NCBI GenBank assembly: GCA_015655145.1 | Contig: JAATFO010000067.1 | Location: 1 to 46,219, forward strand | DNA: 46,219 nucleotides | Source: Enterobacterales bacterium | GTDB taxonomy: Bacteria > Pseudomonadota > Gammaproteobacteria > Enterobacterales > Enterobacteriaceae | Reading direction: 5' to 3' | Part shown: positions 18,407-28,104 of the stretch, in pieces | Numbering within the stretch: the first letter of the stretch is position 1 | How the letters are laid out: each line of letters begins with the position of its first letter | Notes under the pieces: model-generated | Seen by the model: the letters and a program-made list of their open reading frames with translations, nothing else | The model's database searches: none | Told to the model about the DNA's origin: nothing | Made by a program: the position numbers and the translations under genes

Positions 18407-20074
18407 ATGTCAATCAGCACGTTCAATCGCCGTTGGGCTGAAGTCTTAATTGAAGCACTGACGCGCCATGGTTTGCGTCATATCTGTATTGCCCCCGGGT
18501 CACGCTCAACACCATTAACGCTGGCCGCAGTCGCCAACAGTAAACTGGTTTGCCATACGCATTTTGATGAACGTGGATTGGGCCACCTGGCGTTGGGGCT
18601 GGCAAAAGCCAGCCGGCAACCGGTCGGCGTGATTGTCACTTCCGGCACGGCGGTTGCTAATCTTTACCCCGCCATCATTGAAGCGAGTTTGACGGGCGAA
18701 CGCGTGGTGGTATTGAGTGCTGATCGTCCGCCGGAACTGATTGATTGTGGTGCGAACCAGGCTATTGATCAACGCAATCTTTTTTCCGGCTACGCAGCGC
18801 CTCTCAATTTGCCGCGTCCCACGCCGGACATCGCCGCTAACTGGTTGGTTGCGGCGGTGGATAACCTGCAGGCGGCCTCGCCGTGGGGGCCATTGCATAT
18901 CAACTGCCCCTTTGCACAACCGCTGTATGACGAGGACAGCGGCGAATATCAGCCATGGCGGGCGGAGTTGGGAGACTGGTGGCAAGGGCCTCACCCCTGG
19001 GTGTGCCACAATGTGTCACAGCCGCAGTTGATGCAAGATGACTGGTTTTTTTGGCGGCAAAAACGCGGTGTAGTGGTTGCCGGACGCCTGCAGGCAGAGC
19101 AGGGGGCCGCAGTGGCCGCCTGGGCGGCTACCCTCGGTTGGCCGCTGATCGCGGATGTGCTATCGCAAAGCGGCCAACCCCTGGCATGCGCTGATCTCTG
19201 GTTATCGCATCCCGAGGCGCAGCACATCCTTGAACAGGCGCAACTGGTGGTGCAGTTCGGCAGCAGTCTCACGGGGACGCGGTTGTTGCAGTGGCAGAAA
19301 GACGCCCGGCCAGAAAGCTGGTGGCTGATTGATAACCTGCCAGGACGACGAGATCCCGCTCATCATCGTGGCCGACGGATTAAGGCGAATATTGATGACT
19401 GGTTACAGCACCATCCGGCGCAAACCCATCTGCCGTGGGCGGATGAGTTGGGCCGATTGTCAGAGGCGGTATACCAGCAGGTCAGTGCCGTAACGCAGCA
19501 TTTTGGTGAAGCACAGTTGGCGCATCGTTTGCCGCAATTATTGCCAGCCAACGGCCAACTCTTTCTGGGCAACAGTTTGATCATCCGGCTGGTGGATGCG
19601 TTTGCTCGCTTGCCAGCGGCCTACCCGGTTTACAGCAATCGCGGCGCCAGCGGTATTGATGGCTTGATCTCCACGGCGGCTGGTGTTCAGCGTGCCCGGC
19701 CACGTCCGATGTTGGCTTTGATTGGCGATCTTTCGGCGCTTTATGATCTCAACGCGTTGGCACTATTACGTGACGCGCCTGCGCCGCTGGTTTTGATTAT
19801 TGTTAATAATAACGGAGGGCAGATTTTTTCTCTGTTGCCCACGCCGGAAGCGGCGCGACAGCGTTTTTTTTGTATGCCGCAGAACGTCAGTTTTCAACCG
19901 GCAGCCGCGATGTTTGCGCTGCGCTATGCCTGCCCGGAAAGCTGGTCTGAATTGCAACAGGTGGTGGCGGCATGCTGGCAACATGGCGGTGTCAGCCTGA
20001 TTGAGTTGCGGGTTGAGCCCGATGCGGGGGCGCAAACACTCGCCGCACTCGTGGCCGCAGGCGCTTCATCATGA
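18407..20074 (+). CDS. menD: SEPHCHC synthase MenD
   Basis: A 555-residue thiamine-diphosphate enzyme that joins isochorismate and 2-oxoglutarate in menaquinone synthesis. Visible are the conserved N-terminus ([17 protein letters not shown]), [13 protein letters not shown], and the ThDP/Mg-binding [12 protein letters not shown]...[12 protein letters not shown]. Start ATG 18407 matches E. coli MenD; an upstream in-frame start at 18362 would add 15 non-conserved residues. It heads the tightly packed menDHBCE operon; the upstream menF is missing, so isochorismate must come from elsewhere (for instance EntC). Confidence 0.97.
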   Translation: MSISTFNRRWAEVLIEALTRHGLRHICIAPGSRSTPLTLAAVANSKLVCHTHFDERGLGHLALGLAKASRQPVGVIVTSGTAVANLYPAIIEASLTGERVVVLSADRPPELIDCGANQAIDQRNLFSGYAAPLNLPRPTPDIAANWLVAAVDNLQAASPWGPLHINCPFAQPLYDEDSGEYQPWRAELGDWWQGPHPWVCHNVSQPQLMQDDWFFWRQKRGVVVAGRLQAEQGAAVAAWAATLGWPLIADVLSQSGQPLACADLWLSHPEAQHILEQAQLVVQFGSSLTGTRLLQWQKDARPESWWLIDNLPGRRDPAHHRGRRIKANIDDWLQHHPAQTHLPWADELGRLSEAVYQQVSAVTQHFGEAQLAHRLPQLLPANGQLFLGNSLIIRLVDAFARLPAAYPVYSNRGASGIDGLISTAAGVQRARPRPMLALIGDLSALYDLNALALLRDAPAPLVLIIVNNNGGQIFSLLPTPEAARQRFFCMPQNVSFQPAAAMFALRYACPESWSELQQVVAACWQHGGVSLIELRVEPDAGAQTLAALVAAGASS

Positions 20075-20841
20075 TCCTGCACGCATCATGGCAAGGGCAT
20101 CATCATAGCAGTAAGCCAGTACTGGTGTGGTTACACGGTTTTCTCGGTACTGCCGAAGATTGGCAGGAAGTACAACATTTTTTTACCGACTGGCCGCTGT
20201 TAGGCATTGATTTACCGGGTCATGGTGGTTCACGGGCACAATGTGTCGATGATTTCGACGGCTTGTGTGAGCGTCTGACAGCCACATTACACTACCATCA
20301 GGTTATGCATTACTGGCTGATCGGCTATTCGCTTGGCGGGCGAATAGCGATGTATTATGCCTGCCGTAGAGCCACTGCCGGGTTGTGTGGTTTAGTGGTG
20401 GAGGCCGGTCATCCTGGCCTGAGTAATGCCGCTGAATGTCAGGCACGACAAGGCGTTGATCATCGCTGGGCGCAGCGTTTGTGCCACGAGCCATTGCAGC
20501 AAACACTAACAGACTGGTATCAACAGCCATTGTTTGCCGAATTAACGCTGAAACAGCGCCAGCAGTTGATGATGACGCGTGCCGACAGCTACGGCCCGGG
20601 TCTGGCTGCAATGCTGGAAGCTACGTCACTCAGTCGCCAGCCAAATTTATTGCCCGAACTGCATCAACTCAGCGTGCCATTTTATTATCTGTGCGGCGAA
20701 TGGGATGGCAAGTTCCAACGTCTGGCGCAAGAACAACAATTGCCGCTCATGACCGTTGCTGGCGCGGGCCATAATGCACATCGCGCTAATCCGGCGGTGT
20801 TCGCCAGTCAACTTATCCGTATTCTGCGCCCGTCGGCCTGA
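20071..20841 (+). CDS. menH: SHCHC synthase MenH (alpha/beta hydrolase)
   Basis: A 256-residue alpha/beta hydrolase that eliminates pyruvate from SEPHCHC. The nucleophile elbow is G-Y-S-L-G-G ([14 protein letters not shown]), preceded by [11 protein letters not shown] and DLPGHGGS; the catalytic His lies in GAGHNAHR. The start codon overlaps the menD stop by 4 bases, indicating coupling. Confidence 0.96.
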   Translation: MILHASWQGHHHSSKPVLVWLHGFLGTAEDWQEVQHFFTDWPLLGIDLPGHGGSRAQCVDDFDGLCERLTATLHYHQVMHYWLIGYSLGGRIAMYYACRRATAGLCGLVVEAGHPGLSNAAECQARQGVDHRWAQRLCHEPLQQTLTDWYQQPLFAELTLKQRQQLMMTRADSYGPGLAAMLEATSLSRQPNLLPELHQLSVPFYYLCGEWDGKFQRLAQEQQLPLMTVAGAGHNAHRANPAVFASQLIRILRPSA

Positions 20842-20867
20842 ATCCTCTTCTCTAATAAGGAGCCTGC

Positions 20868-21725
20868 ATGATTTATCCGGATGAACAGCAACTTTATGCC
20901 CCGATCACGTGGCGTGATTGCAGCGGCGATTTGGTGGATATTCGTTACCACAAATCGCCTGAAGGGATTGCTAAAATCACCCTTAACCGTCCACAGGTGC
21001 GGAATGCATTTCGTCCCCTGACGGTAAAAGAGATGTTATGGGCGCTGGATGATGCACGCCATGATGAAGGTGTGGGGGTGATCGTCCTTACCGGCGAAGG
21101 CGACAAAGCCTTTTGTGCCGGCGGAGATCAAAAAATACGCGGTGATTACGGCGGGTATCAGGACGATGCCGGGGTCCATCACCTTAATGTACTCGATTTT
21201 CAGCGTCAGATTCGCACCTGCCCAAAACCGGTGGTGGCGATGGTCGCCGGTTATGCGGTTGGCGGCGGGCATGTGTTGCATATGATGTGCGATTTGACCA
21301 TTGCCGCAGAGAATGCCCAGTTTGGGCAGACCGGACCTAAGGTAGGATCGTTTGATGGTGGCTGGGGCGCATCCTATATGGCTCGTATTGTTGGCCAGAA
21401 AAAAGCGCGGGAAATCTGGTTCCTGTGTCGAATGTATAATGCGCAACAGGCACTGGATATGGGACTGGTTAATACCGTGGTGCCGCTGGCGGAACTGGAA
21501 AAGGAAACTGTACGCTGGTGTCGGGAAATGTTACAGAATAGCCCAATGGCGCTACGTTGCCTGAAGGCAGCGCTGAATGCCGACTGTGACGGGCAAGCGG
21601 GTTTGCAGGAGCTTGCGGGTAATGCCACTATGCTGTTTTATATGACCGAAGAAGGGCAGGAAGGGCGAAATGCGTTTAACCAAAAACGCCTACCTGATTT
21701 CAGCAAGTTTAAACGGAATCCATAA
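20868..21725 (+). CDS. menB: 1,4-dihydroxy-2-naphthoyl-CoA synthase MenB
   Basis: A 285-residue crotonase, the same length as in E. coli, that cyclises o-succinylbenzoyl-CoA. Typical segments are [27 protein letters not shown] (oxyanion hole), [19 protein letters not shown] and [21 protein letters not shown] clear AAGGAG site precedes the ATG. The stop overlaps the start of menC by one base. Confidence 0.98.
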   Translation: MIYPDEQQLYAPITWRDCSGDLVDIRYHKSPEGIAKITLNRPQVRNAFRPLTVKEMLWALDDARHDEGVGVIVLTGEGDKAFCAGGDQKIRGDYGGYQDDAGVHHLNVLDFQRQIRTCPKPVVAMVAGYAVGGGHVLHMMCDLTIAAENAQFGQTGPKVGSFDGGWGASYMARIVGQKKAREIWFLCRMYNAQQALDMGLVNTVVPLAELEKETVRWCREMLQNSPMALRCLKAALNADCDGQAGLQELAGNATMLFYMTEEGQEGRNAFNQKRLPDFSKFKRNP

Positions 21726-22693
21726 TGCGACAGGCCATTCTCTGGCGTTACGTCCTCGACATGGAAGCGGGTGTTATCTTACGCGACAGACATGTACGGC
21801 AGCGTGAAGGGCTGTTGGTTCAGCTTATCGTCGGTGAGCGCGAAGGCTGGGGGGAGATTGCGCCATTGCCGGGTTTTAGCCTGGAAACGTTAAGCGAGGC
21901 ACAACAAGCCGCTGAAAACTGGCTTTCGCACTGGTGCCACAGTGAGATGCAGTCGGAAAGCGCGTTACCTTCGGTGGCATTTGGCTTGAGTTGTGCGCTG
22001 ATGGAGCTGGCGGGGACGTTGCCAGTGGCCACCCACTGGCGGACTGCGGCACTGTGTACCGGCGATCCCGATGCATTATTTGCCCGTTTGCAACAGTTGC
22101 CGCACGGTACCGCAAAAATGAAAGTCGGTTGGTATGAAGCGGTGCGTGATGGCATGGTCGCCAGTTTGCTGCTCGAAGCGCTACCGGATCTTCATTTGCG
22201 CCTTGATGCCAATCGCCGCTGGACGCCGGAGAAAGCACGCCAGTTCGCGCGCCATCTAGCCCCTGAGCTGCGTTGCCGTATTGATTTTCTCGAAGAGCCT
22301 TGCCAGCGCCGCGAAGACTCCCGTCAGTTTGCGGCAGAAACCGGCATCGCCATTGCCTGGGATGAAAGCGCCCGGGCAACGGATTTTCAGTTACAGGCTG
22401 AACCGGGTGTGGCGGCCATAGTGATTAAACCGACATTAACCGGCAGTATCTCGCGGGTCAGTCAGCAAGTGGCCCAGGTGCAGGCGTTGGGCATGAAAGC
22501 GGTGATCAGCTCATCGATCGAATCCAGTCTTGGTCTGACACAACTGGCCGGTCTTGCACAGAGTCTGACGCCGGATGTGGTGCCGGGGCTGGATACGCTC
22601 GATTTGCTGCAACAACAGTTGGTTCGTCGCTGGCCGACCAGCCCACTGCCGTTACTGGATACGCAAGATTTGGTTTGTGTATGGCGCAGATAA
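21725..22693 (+). CDS. menC: o-Succinylbenzoate synthase MenC
   Basis: A 322-residue enolase-superfamily enzyme that dehydrates SHCHC to o-succinylbenzoate. The catalytic lysine is in TAKMKVG, metal ligands in [16 protein letters not shown] and AWDES, and the second lysine in VIKPTL. Its ATG (ATAATG) overlaps the menB stop, and its last 13 bases overlap menE. Confidence 0.96.
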   Translation: MRQAILWRYVLDMEAGVILRDRHVRQREGLLVQLIVGEREGWGEIAPLPGFSLETLSEAQQAAENWLSHWCHSEMQSESALPSVAFGLSCALMELAGTLPVATHWRTAALCTGDPDALFARLQQLPHGTAKMKVGWYEAVRDGMVASLLLEALPDLHLRLDANRRWTPEKARQFARHLAPELRCRIDFLEEPCQRREDSRQFAAETGIAIAWDESARATDFQLQAEPGVAAIVIKPTLTGSISRVSQQVAQVQALGMKAVISSSIESSLGLTQLAGLAQSLTPDVVPGLDTLDLLQQQLVRRWPTSPLPLLDTQDLVCVWRR

Positions 22694-24057
22694 ACGATTT
22701 CCCCTGGCGTTACTGGGCGCAGCGACATCCGGCGGCATGTGCGCTGGATAGTGGAAATGAGCGCCTCAACTGGCAGCAACTGGCACAACGTCTTGATGCG
22801 CTGGTTATCGGTTTCCGCCAGCAGGGCGTGTCGGCAGGGTGTCGCGTGGTGCTGCGCAGTAAAAACAGTGTGCCAACATTGCTGGCTGCGCTGGCGCTGT
22901 TACAGATGGGGGTACGGCTATTGCCGCTCAATCCACAGTTACCGGTGACGTTGCTGGATGAATTGTTGCCTGGTCTGGGGCTGGATTTCATGCTTAACCT
23001 TGACAACCCGGTGTCAGTTGCGCTGCCGGCACTGATACTAAAGTCCGCTGGCGGACAACCACAATATCACTGGCAGGCGCACGATATTGCGACATTAACA
23101 CTGACGTCCGGTTCCAGCGGTGTGCCAAAAGCGGTCGCGCATACCTTCCACGCACACCTTGCCAGCGCCGAGGGCGTGAACGCCTTAATGGGCTTTTGCG
23201 CCACAGATCGCTGGTTGTTATCGTTGCCGTTGTATCATGTCTCCGGGCAGGGGATTGTCTGGCGTTGGCTGTTGGCGGGAGCGACGTTGGTGCTGGCGGA
23301 TGATATTCCATTGCCCGTCGCGCTAAACCGCTGTAGTTTCGCCTCTCTGGTGCCAACTCAGCTCTGGCGTGTATTACAACAGCCGGAAACGCCATCGCGT
23401 CTGACCGCCGTGCTGTTAGGCGGCGCGGCTATTTCCCCGGCATTGGTGGCGCAGGCGGAAGCGCGCGGAATCCGTTGCTGGTGTGGTTATGGAATGACAG
23501 AAGCAGCCTCTACCGTGTGTGGTAAACGTGCCGATGGCCGGTGTGGCGTCGGCGTGCCGCTGGCCGGACGGGAAATCAGGTTGGTGAATGAAGAAATCTG
23601 GTTACGTTCGTCATCCCTGACGAGTGGTTACTGGCGTGATGGCGTACTGGTCCCGGTAACCGATGCCGATGGCTGGTTACATACGCGTGATCGCGGGGCG
23701 TGGGTGGACGGAGAATTGCAGGTTGTCGGGCGGCTGGATAACCAGTTTTTCAGTGGCGGGGAAGGGATACAGCCGGAAGAGATTGAACGGGTATTGTTGG
23801 GCCATCCGGCTGTGTCACAGGCGTATGTGGTGCCGCAAAATGATGAAGAGTTTGGTCAACGGCCAGTGGCTTTACTGGCGCTGACTAAGGGCGTGGACGT
23901 TGATGTGATTGCGCGATGGGCCAGAGATAAACTGGCCGGATTTCAGTATCCGGTTGACTGGCTGCTTTTGCCGGCAGAAATGAGCAACGGTGGGATAAAA
24001 GTATCGCGTCAGCCGCTCTATGCTTGGGTAGCGCAACAGCGGCGGAAAACACGGTAA
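22681..24057 (+). CDS. menE: o-Succinylbenzoate--CoA ligase MenE
   Basis: A 458-residue AMP-forming acyl-CoA synthetase that activates o-succinylbenzoate. The adenylate signature is [16 protein letters not shown], with GYGMTEAAS (A5 motif) and a C-terminal hinge [14 protein letters not shown]. The start ATG 22681 follows TTG-TGT and lies inside menC. Its final residues are a basic tail. Last gene of the men operon. Confidence 0.96.
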   Translation: MAQINDFPWRYWAQRHPAACALDSGNERLNWQQLAQRLDALVIGFRQQGVSAGCRVVLRSKNSVPTLLAALALLQMGVRLLPLNPQLPVTLLDELLPGLGLDFMLNLDNPVSVALPALILKSAGGQPQYHWQAHDIATLTLTSGSSGVPKAVAHTFHAHLASAEGVNALMGFCATDRWLLSLPLYHVSGQGIVWRWLLAGATLVLADDIPLPVALNRCSFASLVPTQLWRVLQQPETPSRLTAVLLGGAAISPALVAQAEARGIRCWCGYGMTEAASTVCGKRADGRCGVGVPLAGREIRLVNEEIWLRSSSLTSGYWRDGVLVPVTDADGWLHTRDRGAWVDGELQVVGRLDNQFFSGGEGIQPEEIERVLLGHPAVSQAYVVPQNDEEFGQRPVALLALTKGVDVDVIARWARDKLAGFQYPVDWLLLPAEMSNGGIKVSRQPLYAWVAQQRRKTR

Positions 24058-24059
24058 AT

Positions 24060-24087
24060 CCCCCGAACTGGCTGTTCCGCTCGGGGG
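24060..24087. terminator. Hairpin between menE and katA
   Basis: CCCCCGA at 24060-24066 pairs with TCGGGGG at 24081-24087, in the 48-base gap between two convergent genes. No T-run follows on either strand, so termination there is plausible but not certain. Confidence 0.5.
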
Positions 24088-24105
24088 CAGGGGTCACATC
24101 GACGA

Positions 24106-25542
24106 TTATGCCTGTTGCAATGCTTTTTCTACGCCGGCGCCATACTCCTCCGCCACCAGACGAAACAGGGCTATCTGGCGCTGTTGGATAAATTCCGGGA
24201 CTTGTTTTAACTCATCAGCGATGCGCGTAAACATGCGCTGATGTTCCTCCAGGCTCAACAAATTGAATAACGCACGCGGTTGGGTGAAATAGTCGCCATC
24301 TTCACGCTGATTCCAGTGATCAGCCGCCCCTTCCAGTGATAACGGCGGTTCTCGGAAGTCGGGTTGTTCTTGAAAAACATGAAAACTGTTCGGTTCATAG
24401 GTTGCGCCGTTGCCGCTATTGCCATCGATCCGCATCGCGCCATCGCGATGATATATATGGAACGGGCACTTCGGCGCGTTGACCGGAATTTGGTGGTGAT
24501 TGACCCCAAGACGGTAACGGTGGGCATCGCCGTAAGAGAACAGGCGTCCCTGCAGCATTCGGTCAGGTGAAAAACTGATGCCCGGAACCACATTGGCCGG
24601 GTTCATCGCCACCTGCTCCACCTCCGAAAAGTAGTTTTCCGGGTTACGGTTAAGGGCGAATTCACCGACTTCAATCAGTGGATAGTCGCCATGGGGCCAT
24701 ACTTTGGTCAGATCGAACGGATTGTATGGGGTCTGTGCCGCTTCATGTTCCGGCATCACCTGGATATAAAACTTCCAGCGCGGAAAATCACCGCGTTCAA
24801 TGGCGGTGTACAGATCGCGCTGGGAACTTTCCCGGTCTTTGCTGATTAATTGCGCCGCTTCGTCATCCATTAAATTCTCAATGCCTTGTTGACAGCGCAT
24901 ATGGAATTTAACCCAGAAACGTTGGTTCTGGTCATTAATAAAACTGTAGGTATGGCTACCGAAACCATGAATATGACGGTAAGACCTCGGCAGACCACGG
25001 TCACTGTAATCAATCGTTAACTGATGCAGGGATTCAGGTGACAGTGAAAAGAAATCCCATTTATAGGTTGGGTTACGCAGGTTGGTGTGGGGATCGCGTT
25101 TGACCACATGGTTCAGGTCGGGAAATTTAAGTGGATCACGCAGATAGAACACCGGGGTATTGTTGCCCACTAAATCCCAGTTGCCCTCCCCGGTATAAAA
25201 TTTCATCGCAAAACCACGGATATCACGTTCGGCATCCGCCGCGCCACGCTCCCCGGCAACCGTGGAAAAACGAATAAACATTTCAGTTTTTTTACCAATT
25301 TCGGAGAATATGTTTGCCCGGGTAAAACGGGTGATGTCCTGTGTCACGGTAAAGGTGCCGTAGGCGCCGGAACCTTTGGCATGCATACGCCGCTCCGGAA
25401 TCACTTCGCGACTGAAGTGACCCAGTTTTTCTAAATACCAGACATCCTGCAACAACATGGGGCCGCGGCGTCCGGCAGTAATAACATTATTATTATCGAC
25501 GACGGGGGCCCCCGCGATGGTGGTAAGTTTTTTTTTGCTCAT
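24106..25542 (-). CDS. katA: Monofunctional haem catalase (small-subunit clade)
   Basis: A 478-residue catalase that disproportionates hydrogen peroxide. Key residues: catalytic H54 in [14 protein letters not shown]127 in [14 protein letters not shown], and the proximal haem tyrosine in [11 protein letters not shown] near residue 335. The length fits clade 3 catalases such as Serratia/Proteus KatA, not E. coli KatE or KatG. ATG 25542 has a GTGAGAAAG ribosome site; an in-frame GTG four codons upstream is less likely. It is placed between menE and yfaY, where E. coli has arn, ais and nudI genes. An OxyR-type control region is possible upstream but I could not match the consensus. Confidence 0.96.
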   Translation of the reverse strand: MSKKKLTTIAGAPVVDNNNVITAGRRGPMLLQDVWYLEKLGHFSREVIPERRMHAKGSGAYGTFTVTQDITRFTRANIFSEIGKKTEMFIRFSTVAGERGAADAERDIRGFAMKFYTGEGNWDLVGNNTPVFYLRDPLKFPDLNHVVKRDPHTNLRNPTYKWDFFSLSPESLHQLTIDYSDRGLPRSYRHIHGFGSHTYSFINDQNQRFWVKFHMRCQQGIENLMDDEAAQLISKDRESSQRDLYTAIERGDFPRWKFYIQVMPEHEAAQTPYNPFDLTKVWPHGDYPLIEVGEFALNRNPENYFSEVEQVAMNPANVVPGISFSPDRMLQGRLFSYGDAHRYRLGVNHHQIPVNAPKCPFHIYHRDGAMRIDGNSGNGATYEPNSFHVFQEQPDFREPPLSLEGAADHWNQREDGDYFTQPRALFNLLSLEEHQRMFTRIADELKQVPEFIQQRQIALFRLVAEEYGAGVEKALQQA

Positions 25543-25903
25543 AATCTTTCTCACTTTCAGTTTGTTGGTAAATTTTCAAATGTAAAAATGAAAAATTAAT
25601 CGGTATAGACTATTATCGGTGGTATTGTGCCGTGAAATATTGATCTCTGGCAAACAGGCAAAAGCTATTGCTGACATTTTTAAAACTGTTGATTCCCGGT
25701 TGCCGTTGTACAGTTTTATTTAGCTTTTCATCGTCGTACTGCCGGGCTTCAAAGCACCATATTCATCGTACGTACTTGCACGCAGCACTGACCGGTTAAG
25801 TTTATTGAGCCAAATCTGTTTGCATCGGTGGGGCGCGTTTTGCGCATTGTATTTCCGCGTCAGCCTTCCTAAAGTAGAGTGACTAACCGCAGGAGAAAAT
25901 AAC
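25543..25903. promoter_or_regulatory. Divergent intergenic region katA/yfaY
   Basis: 361 AT-rich bases with no gene. Both promoters must lie here. On the katA side, GATAATAGTCTATACC (minus strand, near 25600-25620) loosely recalls an OxyR half-site but does not satisfy the spaced ATAG/CTAT pattern. AGGAGA at about 25891-25896 is the ribosome site of yfaY. Confidence 0.4.
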
Positions 25904-27100
25904 GTGATAAGAGTGGAAATGCTCTCGACGGGCGATGAGGTGTTATACGGGCAAATTGTTGATACCAATGCGGCCTGGCTGGCTGATATTTTGTTTCATC
26001 ATGGTGTGCCGATGACCAGCCGTACCACGGTCGGCGACAATCTGACCTCGCTGGTTGACACGTTAATCGAACGCAGCCAGATTGCGGATGTATTGATCGT
26101 TAACGGCGGATTAGGTCCCACCAGCGATGATCTCAGCGCACAGGCCGCAGCGATGGCATCAGGTGTTGAGCTGGTGATGAATCAGGCGTGGCTGGAAAAC
26201 ATGACGGCCTTTTTCACCCGTCGCGGTCGGGAGATGGCGTCGGTCAATCGTAAACAAGCCGAAATACCGGCCAATGCCGACGTGATCGATAACCCGGTGG
26301 GGACGGCTTGCGGATTTGCGCTTCAGCTTAATCGTTGTTGGGTCTTTTTCACCCCGGGTGTGCCGGTCGAATTTAAAGTGATGGTTGAACAGCAAATTTT
26401 GCCGCGCCTGAAGCAACGGTTTTCACTCCCCGAGCCGCCAGTGTGTTTGCGACTGACCACCTTCGGACGCGGTGAAAGCGATCTCGCCGGCGAACTGGCG
26501 CTTGTGCCGCTGCCGGACGAAGTCGTAATGGGTTATCGCTCATCGATGCCCATTATTGAAATTAAACTGACCGGACCCGCCTCACAACGCGCGGCAATGG
26601 AACGGGCCTGGCAGCAAATCAGACAGTTACTGGCGGAGTGCACGCTTTTTGAAGGGACGGCAGGCTTGCCCGCGCAACTGGCACAGCGGTTAGCGGCGAA
26701 TAACCACACGCTGAGCGTGAGCGAACAATTCACCGCCGGGTTGTTGCAATGGCAACTGGCGACGGCGGAGGTACCGCTAAGCTCAGGTAATGTGTTGCCC
26801 ACATCGGCTGAATCACTGCAAGAACTGGCGTTGCGTACGCAAATCCTGGCGCAAACTAATGGCACCACGTTGGCGTTAAGTGTTGGGGGAGAACAGGATG
26901 AGATGCTGGGGCTTGCTTTGTCTACGCCGACGGGAACCTTTGCGCAACAGGTGAGATTTAATACCCGGCTGCACGGGGTGAAAACACGTCAGGAGGTGGT
27001 GGCGATGATGGCGATGAATATGTTGCGTCGCTGGCTAAACGGGATGGCGGTAACCGCTCAACATGGCTGGATTGATGTGGTGAAAACGCTAACATTATAA
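25904..27100 (+). CDS. yfaY: CinA-family protein YfaY
   Basis: A 398-residue CinA-like protein (E. coli YfaY has 400). The N-terminal MoaB/COG1058 domain shows STGDEVLYGQIVDTNAAWLA, NGGLGPTSDDLSA, NPVGTACGF and FTPGVPVEFK. The C-terminal PncC-like domain carries SVSEQFTAGLLQ; in this paralogue the deamidase residues are altered, and YfaY is not known to have NMN deamidase activity. GTG 25904 is the start, matching the E. coli N-terminus, with AGGAGA upstream. Convergent with ubiG. Confidence 0.94.
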   Translation: MIRVEMLSTGDEVLYGQIVDTNAAWLADILFHHGVPMTSRTTVGDNLTSLVDTLIERSQIADVLIVNGGLGPTSDDLSAQAAAMASGVELVMNQAWLENMTAFFTRRGREMASVNRKQAEIPANADVIDNPVGTACGFALQLNRCWVFFTPGVPVEFKVMVEQQILPRLKQRFSLPEPPVCLRLTTFGRGESDLAGELALVPLPDEVVMGYRSSMPIIEIKLTGPASQRAAMERAWQQIRQLLAECTLFEGTAGLPAQLAQRLAANNHTLSVSEQFTAGLLQWQLATAEVPLSSGNVLPTSAESLQELALRTQILAQTNGTTLALSVGGEQDEMLGLALSTPTGTFAQQVRFNTRLHGVKTRQEVVAMMAMNMLRRWLNGMAVTAQHGWIDVVKTLTL

Positions 27101-27142
27101 GTTTAAAAAGCGGGCGTGCCCTGTGGCAGCATAATGAGGCTA

Positions 27143-27177
27143 TCGCCCCTGGTTTCAAGACCCGACACCGGGGGCGA
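27143..27177. repeat. Palindromic hairpin between yfaY and ubiG
   Basis: TCGCCCCTGGT at 27143-27153 pairs with ACCGGGGGCGA at 27167-27177 with one wobble. It is not followed by T on either strand. It could act as a weak terminator or mRNA end stabiliser for the convergent genes. Confidence 0.4.
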
Positions 27178-27198
27178 GCATGCTTGCCGGGCAATTAT

Positions 27199-27927
27199 TT
27201 ACGCGCTGGTATGGCGGGTATGCACCATATAATTAACCTCCACACCTGGACCGAGATGGAATTTATTCCTCAGCGGATTATAGTGCAGGCCGGTGATATG
27301 ACATTCGCGTAGCGGGGTTTCATCCACCCAGTTCAGCAACTCGGCAGGACGAATAAACTTATGAATATCATGTGTGCCGCGCGGCAACATACGTAACACA
27401 TATTCCGCGCCGACGATCGCCATCAGCCAGGCTTTACCGTTGCGGTTGATGGTGGAGAAAAACACCTCGCCGCCGGGTTTCACCAACTGCGCGCAGGCAT
27501 GGACCACAGAGCGAGGGTCGGGCACATGCTCCAGCATCTCCATACAGGTCACCACATCATAAGCGCCCGGATTGTGCTGCGCATGTTCTTCTACTGTTTG
27601 TTGCACATACTCAATATTCACACCGCTTTCCCTGGCATGCAGGCGCGCAACTTGCAACGGTTCGGCCCCCATATCCAGACCGGTGACATGGGCACCTTCA
27701 CGCGCCATACTTTCCGCCAGAATACCGCCGCCACAACCGACATCCAGTACCTTCTTATCAAACAAGCCGCCAGCGTGTTGTGCAATATAGTCCAGTCGCA
27801 ATGGATTGATACGATGCAGGGGTTTGAATTCTCCTTCTGTATCCCACCAGCGCGAGGCGATAGCGTCAAACTTAGCGATCTCATCATGATCAACGTTCGG
27901 TGAGGTTGCTTGCGGTTCTTCGTTCAT
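27199..27927 (-). CDS. ubiG: Ubiquinone biosynthesis O-methyltransferase UbiG
   Basis: A 242-residue SAM methyltransferase performing both O-methylations in ubiquinone synthesis. Motifs: [23 protein letters not shown] (motif I), [13 protein letters not shown] and [10 protein letters not shown]. The frame is open up to 28035, but the start at 27927 (MNEEPQATS) fits family length (E. coli 240) and has AGGAG 10 bases upstream; a second ATG at 27936 is too close to that site. Divergent from gyrA, as in E. coli. Confidence 0.96.
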   Translation of the reverse strand: MNEEPQATSPNVDHDEIAKFDAIASRWWDTEGEFKPLHRINPLRLDYIAQHAGGLFDKKVLDVGCGGGILAESMAREGAHVTGLDMGAEPLQVARLHARESGVNIEYVQQTVEEHAQHNPGAYDVVTCMEMLEHVPDPRSVVHACAQLVKPGGEVFFSTINRNGKAWLMAIVGAEYVLRMLPRGTHDIHKFIRPAELLNWVDETPLRECHITGLHYNPLRNKFHLGPGVEVNYMVHTRHTSA

Positions 27928-28030
27928 TAAACCCATACTCCTGCCAAAGTTTTCCTGAGTATACCCGTTTCCGCCAGTAATGGGCAGGGAACGCATTATG
28001 GCGATAAAGCATGTTATCAGATGCTTTCCG

Positions 28031-28059
28031 TTCACCGAATGCTTGCAATGTGATATACT
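28031..28059 (+). promoter_or_regulatory. Predicted gyrA promoter
   Basis: TTCACC at 28031-28036 and TATACT at 28054-28059 are 17 bases apart, about 45 bases before the gyrA start. Predicted sigma-70 promoter; its proximity to gyrA and lack of other candidates support it. Confidence 0.6.
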
Positions 28060-28104
28060 TTCGCACCTTTGAATTCGGGAATAATGTAGAGGGATAGCGG
28101 CTCC

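Noticed and set aside
25595..25625. OxyR site upstream of the catalase
   Set aside because: Only fragments of the ATAG/CTAT pattern are present and the spacing does not fit.
27143..27177. CRISPR-type repeat
   Set aside because: A single palindrome with no repeated units or spacers; no CRISPR array was seen in the window.
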